Shown here in pieces: positions 23,639 through 28,225 of a stretch of 31,979 bases of DNA. Numbering within the stretch: position 1 is the first letter of the stretch; each line of letters starts with the position of its first letter. The notes under the pieces are model-generated. The model did not search any database, had not been told where the DNA came from, and saw only the letters and a program-made list of their open reading frames with translations. Position numbers and translations under genes: made by a program. The stretch spans positions 1 through 31,979 of the forward strand of contig DJYK01000017.1 of the NCBI GenBank assembly GCA_002450095.1, read 5' to 3'. This DNA comes from Mageeibacillus sp. UBA6980 (lineage in GTDB: Bacteria; Bacillota; Clostridia; Saccharofermentanales; Saccharofermentanaceae).

Positions 23639-24015
23639 GAAAACTGGAGATAACTTCCGGCACTTACGATAAGCCTCTGGTGACTACCGGTATCTACGAC
23701 GATTCTCCGACTGCGCTTCTTATCAAGTGGAAGCAGCTCCACGAGGGCGATAAAGAGTTTTCTTTCTATGAGATCAGGATGGATAAGGAAAGCGGGATCG
23801 CGACGGTAAAACGCTCCGGCGAGTACACTTCTGAATTGATTTTCGATACATCAAAGAATACCGTCGGCGTTGTTAACACCCCGTACGGAGCCATAAACAC
23901 CAGGATCAGGACCAAGTACATAACTCTTCCTTCCGTCATCGCACCGAGATTTGAGATCTCATATGAGATGGGGGAGGACGACATCAAGAACATATTCTCG
24001 GTAAAGCCGCTCTGA
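23632..24015 (+). CDS. DUF1934 family (calycin-like) protein
   Basis: The protein is 127 residues, predicted all beta. Family-like features are YEIRMDKESGIATVKRSGEY, then TSELIFDTSKNTVG and ISYEMGEDD near the C-terminus, matching DUF1934 (YwiB-like) proteins. The role is unknown, but the family often lies near murI or argS in Bacillota. The start is a GTG at 23632 with AAGGAG (23621-23626) five bases upstream, inside murI. Confidence 0.8.
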   Translation: MLRKLEITSGTYDKPLVTTGIYDDSPTALLIKWKQLHEGDKEFSFYEIRMDKESGIATVKRSGEYTSELIFDTSKNTVGVVNTPYGAINTRIRTKYITLPSVIAPRFEISYEMGEDDIKNIFSVKPL

Positions 24016-24040
24016 TCAGATCTTACGAAAGAGGTGCATC

Positions 24041-24898
24041 ATGAAACAAAGAAGACTTCTTCCCATAACACTTATTCTCATTGCATCATTATGTTTGTCG
24101 GGATGTTTGGGACAGACTCGAAGAGTAAGAGAAGCCGATGAAGATGACGACGATTTTTCTTTTGGCAAAACACATACCGAACAGACGGAGGAGACGGAAA
24201 CTGTTATCGAGACAAGTGTGCTTTCCGAGGAGGAAGCATATCTTCAGATAATGAACGAATACGACCGATATATGCATATGGTGGAAGATATGGAAGGTTC
24301 GGGTTATCCTTCCTGCTCGTATATCGATATAACATCAGACGGCATTCCCGAACTCTTTATCCTCTACGCAGCGGATGAAGAGAACGGATCGGGCATTACG
24401 ATTGAAGAAGGATACTATGTGTCGGCAACGATGCGTATATACACATACGATCAGGAAGAAGGTGAGGCGGTTGAGATGCTCTGCATTCCTAATGCGGTTG
24501 TCTTTGCCGGTGCAGGAACTTTCACTGATGTCGTTCTTTTGCAGGACGGATCCGTAGTGACCTTCAGTTCGACCGGAGACCTCGAGTTATTCATATCAGA
24601 TTACAACCGCTATGAAGTTCAGGGTAATGAGCTCGTCCTGATCGAGAACTACGAGCAAAGAGAAGAGATCATAGACTGGGATAACGAAGTATACAATATC
24701 ACATACACACTTAACGGTGTCGAGATAACTGAAGACGAGTATAACGCGGCACGGCAAGACTTTGAAGACAATGCCATAGTCACCATCGAATCCGCTCCAT
24801 GGTACGGTGAGTATTCAGAGGGATCATGGGAACAGACCTTGCTCGGCCTCGATACCGCAACGATAATGTACGACGACTTGTTCCGCGAGTTCACATAA
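24041..24898 (+). CDS. Lipoprotein of unknown function
   Basis: The protein is 285 residues. The lipobox LSGC places the lipid-modified cysteine at 22. An acidic, Glu/Thr-rich spacer (about 30-60) follows, then a domain with the pattern YIDITSDGIPELFILYA. This resembles short Asp-rich repeats seen in many clostridial surface lipoproteins, which may bind calcium. The remainder is mixed beta and ends with a Trp-rich portion. No enzyme motif is visible. The start has AGAGG seven to eight bases upstream. It is the last gene before a strong terminator and probably the end of the 19.9-24.9 kb transcription unit. Confidence 0.72.
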   Translation: MKQRRLLPITLILIASLCLSGCLGQTRRVREADEDDDDFSFGKTHTEQTEETETVIETSVLSEEEAYLQIMNEYDRYMHMVEDMEGSGYPSCSYIDITSDGIPELFILYAADEENGSGITIEEGYYVSATMRIYTYDQEEGEAVEMLCIPNAVVFAGAGTFTDVVLLQDGSVVTFSSTGDLELFISDYNRYEVQGNELVLIENYEQREEIIDWDNEVYNITYTLNGVEITEDEYNAARQDFEDNAIVTIESAPWYGEYSEGSWEQTLLGLDTATIMYDDLFREFT

Positions 24899-24921
24899 TT
24901 GCAGGTTAAAGAGAATCAGTT

Positions 24922-24957
24922 GACAGGTCCGTAATGCGGACCTGTTTGTCGTTTTTT
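24922..24957 (+). terminator. Intrinsic terminator after the lipoprotein gene
   Basis: A 9-bp perfect stem ACAGGTCCG / CGGACCTGT (24923-24931 with 24937-24945) has a 5-base loop. TTGTCG and seven T residues follow. Confidence 0.9.
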
Positions 24958-25015
24958 TGTCGAGAATTGTTCTCAATTGTCGGAAAAAAGAAGGGCAGAA
25001 TCAGATAGACTATAG

Positions 25016-25063
25016 TAATAATCCTCATGGCCATGAGACGTACTTCATAAAGGAGGATTATTG
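25016..25063 (+). promoter_or_regulatory. Leader hairpin that covers the Rpn ribosome binding site
   Basis: AATAATCCTC (25017-25026) is exactly complementary to GAGGATTATT (25053-25062). The right arm includes the ribosome binding site GGAGG (25052-25056) of the Rpn gene. In between, CATGGCCATG (25026-25035) is a second self-complementary stretch. The fold would block ribosome entry until it opens. Confidence 0.6.
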
Positions 25064-25067
25064 CTCA

Positions 25068-25955
25068 ATGGATTATAAGGAATACAGGGATAATATCGAT
25101 CCGGAGATTATAGAAAGAGCGTATCGACATCGAATAGAGCAGGCGTGTCTGATGGACGACAGGTTCTATATAACGTGTATGCCTGAACAAAGCGAAGCGA
25201 TAGAGTTGATCTTGCAGTTAATACTGGATCAGCCTGATCTTAAGATCATCGATCTGAGTATTCAGGACGATATAATGAACGAGCCGCGACGCAATATATG
25301 TATAGATACATTTGCGAGGAATGAGAAGACCGGGGAGATGTACGATATCGAGATCCAGAAGACTAACGACAACATACGTAAAAGAGCGAGATATCACGCA
25401 TCGATACTTGATGCGAGGAAAGGGTTAAAGCACGGAGAGGATTTCAAGGATCTTAAAGACAGTATAGTGATATTCATATGCTCAGATGATATACTGAAGA
25501 AGGGAAAAGCGATATATAGGATAACGAGGAAAACAGAAGACAATATACCGTTCGAGGACGGTTCAATGATAATAATACTGAATTGCTCATTTAAAGGTGA
25601 GCATCCGTTAAAGGAACTGATAGAAGACTTGAACCAGAACGATACGGATAAGATGCACTATAAAGAATTGGCGAGAGTGGTTAAGGCAGGCAAAGGAAAA
25701 TTCAGGGAGGAAAAGACAATGGACGTATTTGATGAAGTATATGAGTTTGGAATAGAGAAGGGAATTCAAAAGGGAATCGAGAAGGGGATTGAGCAAGGAA
25801 TCGAGAAGGGAATTGAACAGGGAATCGAGAAGGGATCTTTGGACAGTAAGCTGGAGACAGCCAGAAAGATGCTATCGAGCGGAAAGATCCCTATAAGCGA
25901 CATTGCAGCATACACAGATCTTCCTATCGAGACTGTGAAGAATCTGGCAGTTTAA
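25068..25955 (+). CDS. Rpn-family PD-(D/E)XK nuclease / putative transposase
   Basis: The protein is 295 residues. The nuclease core (about 1-215) has the active-site pattern Asp80 (ICIDTFARN) and Glu95-x-Gln97 (DIEIQKTN), as in Rpn/YhgA-like proteins. A lysine-rich linker precedes a repeat of seven GIEK/GIEQ units (about 228-255). A C-terminal helical tail follows (DSKLETARKMLSSGKIPI, then DLPIETVKNLAV). Rpn proteins cleave DNA with calcium and stimulate RecA-independent recombination. The start at 25068 is set by AAAGGAGG 11 bases upstream and by homologues that begin with a similar short peptide. The gene is flanked by terminators, so it is a self-contained unit, probably mobile by descent. 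No terminal inverted repeats are seen. Confidence 0.86.
   Translation: MDYKEYRDNIDPEIIERAYRHRIEQACLMDDRFYITCMPEQSEAIELILQLILDQPDLKIIDLSIQDDIMNEPRRNICIDTFARNEKTGEMYDIEIQKTNDNIRKRARYHASILDARKGLKHGEDFKDLKDSIVIFICSDDILKKGKAIYRITRKTEDNIPFEDGSMIIILNCSFKGEHPLKELIEDLNQNDTDKMHYKELARVVKAGKGKFREEKTMDVFDEVYEFGIEKGIQKGIEKGIEQGIEKGIEQGIEKGSLDSKLETARKMLSSGKIPISDIAAYTDLPIETVKNLAV
25749..25832 (+). repeat. 12-base tandem repeat encoding GIEK/GIEQ units
   Basis: Seven copies of a 12-base unit near GGAATCGAGAAG encode GIEK, GIQK, GIEK, GIEQ, GIEK, GIEQ, GIEK. The copies differ mainly at third codon positions and at the last codon. Length can change by slippage without breaking the frame. Confidence 0.92.
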
Positions 25956-25985
25956 AATAAGGGGAATCTTCCCCTTATTTTCATA
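25955..25985. terminator. Bidirectional terminator between Rpn and the 52-residue gene
   Basis: AAATAAGGGGA (25955-25965) pairs perfectly with TCCCCTTATTT (25970-25980). On the plus strand T residues end the stem and on the minus strand TTTTAAACTG follows, so it can serve both genes. Confidence 0.8.
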
Positions 25986-26139
25986 CATTAGGTTTGACGC
26001 CTCTTGTTGATCTGGCGAGATTCTTATCAAGATATGAACTGATATCAGATGGCTTGATCTTTCCCGTAATAAACGTCAGATCACGTAAGCATATATCACG
26101 TAAAATATAACCTTTTGTCAGTCGAAACTCTTTCATCAT
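25981..26139 (-). CDS. Small protein of 52 residues, function unknown
   Basis: The ORF starts MMKEFRLTKGYILRDICLRD, continues LTFITGKIKPSDISSYLDKN and ends LARSTRGVKPNV. It is intact, basic and without hydrophobic segments. The ribosome binding site GGAGG lies five to eight bases before the two ATG codons (26139 and 26136), and the stop falls at the edge of the bidirectional terminator, so the gene is well formed. No homologue is recognised. A near-perfect 20-base palindrome lies just upstream, between this gene and the divergent esterase, and may be an operator. Confidence 0.65.
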   Translation of the reverse strand: MMKEFRLTKGYILRDICLRDLTFITGKIKPSDISSYLDKNLARSTRGVKPNV

Positions 26140-26154
26140 ATAAACCTCCGAATC

Positions 26155-26174
26155 TTGTTAAGTCGATTTAACAA
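26155..26174. promoter_or_regulatory. Near-perfect palindrome, candidate operator
   Basis: TTGTTAAGTCGATTTAACAA: the 7-base arms TTGTTAA / TTAACAA are exact and the TCGA centre is palindromic, with only one mismatched pair. It lies in the divergent interval between the 52-residue gene and the esterase gene. Confidence 0.45.
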
Positions 26175-26271
26175 CAACACACATCGAAGACCAATGAACA
26201 ATACAGGTGGTATCTGTTGCTTAAACTACATGTGAGTGGTTATGTGTCTATAATCGGAAAGGAAAAATCGT

Positions 26272-26898
26272 ATGTACAGCATTAAAGTAAGAATAATGGC
26301 CGATGAATTGCCGTTAGTTGTTGTTAATACATTCGGCGATGAGCCGTTAGATTTGGATTGTCCCGACTGCAATCTAATGGTAGTTCATGGCGTTGATTGG
26401 AATAAGGATATGTCACCTTGGAAGGCTGAGGCGGTATTTAAGGGGGAAGCGGATTTTGACGGCGGTGCAGACTCTTACCTTAAGGTCCTTACTGAAGAGC
26501 TGATTCCCCAAGCAAAGAGAGAGTATGGTCTGATTCCTGAGAAGACATACATTGCAGGGTACTCTCTTGCGGGACTATTCTCATTGTATTCTCTTTATAA
26601 TGCAGACTGCTTTGACGGTGCCTGTTCGTGTTCGGGATCGCTGTGGTATCCCGGGTTCAGAGAATATGCGATAGAAAATGAGCTTAGGTGTTCCTCGCCT
26701 CGTATATACCTGTCGCTCGGGGACAAGGAAGCGAAGACCAAGAATCCAATAATGAGCAAAGTCGAAGAGAACACAAGGATCCTTTATGAGCACTATGTGT
26801 CCAAGGGAATAGATGCTGCATTCGTTCTTAACCCCGGAGGGCATTTCAAGGACGAGAGGATAAGACTTCAACAGGGGATAAACAGACTTGTCAGTTGA
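26272..26898 (+). CDS. Alpha/beta-hydrolase (esterase-like)
   Basis: The protein is 208 residues. A nucleophile elbow GYSLAG places the serine at 98. Candidate partners are Asp151 (SLGDKEAK) and His191 (NPGGHFKD), in the order expected of an alpha/beta-hydrolase. The fold and the GGHF motif resemble esterase-D or Fes-like (IroE) hydrolases. Substrate unknown; no signal peptide, so cytoplasmic. A TATAAT box (26249-26254) and AAGGA precede the ATG. The 3' end overlaps the convergent membrane-protein gene by eight bases. Confidence 0.82.
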   Translation: MYSIKVRIMADELPLVVVNTFGDEPLDLDCPDCNLMVVHGVDWNKDMSPWKAEAVFKGEADFDGGADSYLKVLTEELIPQAKREYGLIPEKTYIAGYSLAGLFSLYSLYNADCFDGACSCSGSLWYPGFREYAIENELRCSSPRIYLSLGDKEAKTKNPIMSKVEENTRILYEHYVSKGIDAAFVLNPGGHFKDERIRLQQGINRLVS

Positions 26899-27265
26899 CC
26901 GGCTTATAGTAAGCGGATTCTATCCTGTCGAATTCCTCCTTATGGTTCAAGACGTAGTTTCTGACACCGAATATATCGTATAAAGAACCGATTATTCCAA
27001 TGAATGCCCCGAAGAACAGATTAATAAGAAGGACGACGATATAACTTGTAATAGGCTCAAAGCTCTTGTAGATCCCTACCGGATACTGAAGGATCTTTTT
27101 GGAATAATCGATGTTGTGTATGCTAACGATAAGATTGTAAATTCCAACGATTATGCCTGCGATGCTAATTATCTGGAACACGGATATTATGATCCAAATA
27201 ATGCTCTGTGTATGTATCTTATCCGATAGTTTCTTAAGTACCTTCACGTCTTCTTCTGTATACAT
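26891..27265 (-). CDS. Membrane protein of 124 residues, function unknown
   Basis: Two or three hydrophobic segments lie at about residues 22-50 (SIIWIIISVFQIISIAGIIV) and 75-100 (TSYIVVLLINLFFGAFIGII). Charged ends flank them: MYTEEDVKVLKKLSDKIHT and NHKEEFDRIESAYYKPVN. No family is recognised. ATG at 27265 has AGAGG five bases upstream; an in-frame TTG at 27295 would give ten more residues without a good ribosome binding site. The promoter is probably TTGACA-N17-GACTAT on the minus strand at 27310-27338. Confidence 0.7.
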   Translation of the reverse strand: MYTEEDVKVLKKLSDKIHTQSIIWIIISVFQIISIAGIIVGIYNLIVSIHNIDYSKKILQYPVGIYKSFEPITSYIVVLLINLFFGAFIGIIGSLYDIFGVRNYVLNHKEEFDRIESAYYKPVN

Positions 27266-27309
27266 ATCTACCTCTTGGAAATCTTCAAATTGCAACCATT
27301 CTTAACGCA

Positions 27310-27338
27310 ATAGTCGCAGAACATATTGTCCGTGTCAA
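27310..27338 (-). promoter_or_regulatory. Promoter of the 124-residue membrane protein gene
   Basis: A consensus -35 TTGACA (27338-27333) and a 17-base spacer lead to a weak -10 (GACTAT, 27315-27310). The leader would be about 40 bases. Confidence 0.45.
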
Positions 27339-27388
27339 TAAGTGAATATAAATAGGTGTTTACGTGTTATGGAATTATACATATAAGG

Positions 27389-27397
27389 TGCTATAAT
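27389..27397 (+). promoter_or_regulatory. Extended -10 promoter of antisense RNA 1
   Basis: TG-C-TATAAT at 27389-27397 is a perfect extended -10 and is identical in repeat copy 2 (27790-27798). The RNA should start near 27404. Confidence 0.75.
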
Positions 27398-27403
27398 AAA
27401 TAC

Positions 27404-27490
27404 AGAAGCACGGTCTGCAAAGACGGTTGCCTTCTGAGTGATGTGTTTACCTCACCCTAAAGGTTTGCTGTCCTGGGTGAGGTTTTCATT
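27404..27490 (+). ncRNA. Candidate antisense RNA (antitoxin), copy 1
   Basis: About 87 bases. Hairpin 1: CAGAAG (27403-27408) pairs with CTTCTG (27431-27436), and GTCT (27413-27416) with AGAC (27421-27424) around the GNRA tetraloop GCAA. Hairpin 2 is the terminator at 27449-27483. The RNA is convergent to, and overlaps the 3' end of, the toxin-like ORF (27486-27602, minus strand), so it would be complementary to the 3' part of that mRNA. The arrangement resembles TxpA/RatA-type type I toxin-antitoxin loci. Name by analogy only; no sequence match to RatA was tested. Confidence 0.7.
27449..27490 (+). terminator. Intrinsic terminator of antisense RNA 1
   Basis: ACCTCACCC (27449-27457) pairs with GGGTGAGGT (27475-27483), and AGG (27461-27463) can pair with CCT (27472-27474). 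TTT then follows before CATTT. Confidence 0.85.
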
Positions 27491-27602
27491 TGCGCTTATA
27501 TCTGGAGTCCAGAAAGGCAAATAGTTTCAATAGAACAGTGACTATCCCTATTCCCATGCTGAGGATGGAAATAACAAGAGATAAGATCTCAAAATCTGTC
27601 AT
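27486..27602 (-). CDS. Small hydrophobic toxin-like protein (putative holin-like toxin, TxpA type)
   Basis: The ORF codes for 38 residues. It starts MTDFEILSLVISILSMGIGI, continues with a hydrophobic run to about residue 31 (VTVLLKLFAFL), and ends in the basic tail DSRYKRK. This head-helix-basic-tail plan, including the M-x-x-FE-x-LSL opening and the LLKL segment, fits the putative holin-like toxin family (Hol_Tox) of Bacillota, whose overproduction damages the membrane. A strong ribosome binding site AAAGGAGGG (27611-27619) lies eight bases before the ATG. A TATAAT box is on the minus strand at 27672-27677. The ORF converges on the antisense RNA unit. It is too short for most gene finders and is likely to be missed. 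Confidence 0.75.
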   Translation of the reverse strand: MTDFEILSLVISILSMGIGIVTVLLKLFAFLDSRYKRK

Positions 27603-27671
27603 ATCCACAGCCCTCCTTTCCCAAGTAGTACTCAGAAGGCAACCGCCCATTAAGCAGACCATGCCGATTAG

Positions 27672-27677
27672 ATTATA
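27672..27677 (-). promoter_or_regulatory. -10 box of the toxin-like gene
   Basis: TATAAT reads on the minus strand at 27677-27672, giving a leader of about 63 bases before the ATG. The -35 region is weak. The palindrome CGACAATATTTGTCG (27713-27727) lies upstream and could be an operator. Confidence 0.5.
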
Positions 27678-27768
27678 TGGGTAATTTTAACGACAAATCA
27701 CCTGCAAAAAATCGACAATATTTGTCGGTTGATGCCAAGACTTATAAAGCGCTCTTTACTATGTTTTA

Positions 27769-27917
27769 TATGGAATTATACATATAAGGTGCTATAATAA
27801 AAACAGAAGCACGGTCTGCAAAGACGGTTGCCTTCTGAGTGATTTGTTTTTACCTCACCCTAAAGGTTCGTGGTCCTGGGTGAGGTTTTCATTTGCGCTT
27901 ATATCTGGAATCCGGAA
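27769..27917 (+). repeat. Direct repeat copy 2 (antisense RNA unit)
   Basis: About 149 bases, nearly identical to 27368-27514 and starting 401 bases downstream of it. The promoter, hairpins, terminator and last toxin codons are kept. Confidence 0.93.
27805..27893 (+). ncRNA. Candidate antisense RNA, copy 2 (without intact toxin)
   Basis: It has the same extended -10 (27790-27798), the same GCAA-capped hairpin and the same terminator stem (27852-27886) as copy 1. Changes fall in the linker (GATTTGTTTTTA) and in the terminator loop (TTCGTGGT). It could still pair with the toxin mRNA of copy 1 in trans, because its stems and 5' end are unchanged. Confidence 0.65.
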
Positions 27918-27918
27918 A
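27889..27918 (-). pseudogene. Relic of a second toxin gene (last codons only)
   Basis: On the minus strand, the codons for DSRYKRK and the TGA stop are retained exactly, including the overlap with the antisense terminator. Upstream similarity fades within a few codons, and the frame then meets a TAA (about 27950) before any start with a ribosome binding site. The second unit has lost its toxin. Confidence 0.7.
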
Positions 27919-28225
27919 AATAGAAAAGTGTCTAAATCGAATGGGCAGAATTTATGATTCTTGTCAGAAGATGTGAGTTTTTGTTATTTACGAGTAGGAC
28001 ATTGAAAGGCGATAATATGATTTCTAGTATTGAACCAATCATTACAAATAATATAATTGAAAGTATACGGTGCAAGTGATTTTGACTATTCATTGACTTT
28101 AAGAACCCTATTATTTCACGGTATTGTAGAATTGTCCCAATTATGGGTGTATGAGGGGAGTAGAATAATTATGGATGAGTCAAACGACTTAACTGTGATC
28201 AACGATAGAATAAGAGGTGCCGGCT
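27919..28225. other. AT-rich gap before hsdM
   Basis: 307 bases without a convincing gene. A TTG-initiated reading frame (28057-28251) has no ribosome binding site and overlaps the hsdM start, so I leave it out. No clear promoter or repeat is seen. Confidence 0.5.

Larger units (their letters stand above)
27368..27514 (+). repeat. Direct repeat copy 1 (antisense RNA unit)
   Basis: About 147 bases containing promoter, RNA and terminator, nearly identical to 27769-27917. Differences are concentrated in the linker and in the terminator loop, not in the stems. Confidence 0.93.
27408..27664. repeat. Inverted repeat shared by the toxin mRNA and the antisense RNA
   Basis: The 16-base CGGTTGCCTTCTGAGT (27424-27439) recurs exactly in reverse complement at 27630-27645, and GCACGGTCTGC (27408-27418) recurs with one change at 27654-27664. 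Both convergent transcripts therefore begin with the same sequence, and the toxin mRNA carries a complementary pair at its two ends. Confidence 0.88.

Noticed and set aside
25749..25832. CRISPR-like array
   Set aside because: The repeated unit is 12 bases, has no spacers and is in frame inside a protein gene.
27408..27664. Terminal inverted repeats of a transposon
   Set aside because: The repeats coincide with promoters and 5' ends of two convergent transcripts and there is no transposase or target-site duplication.
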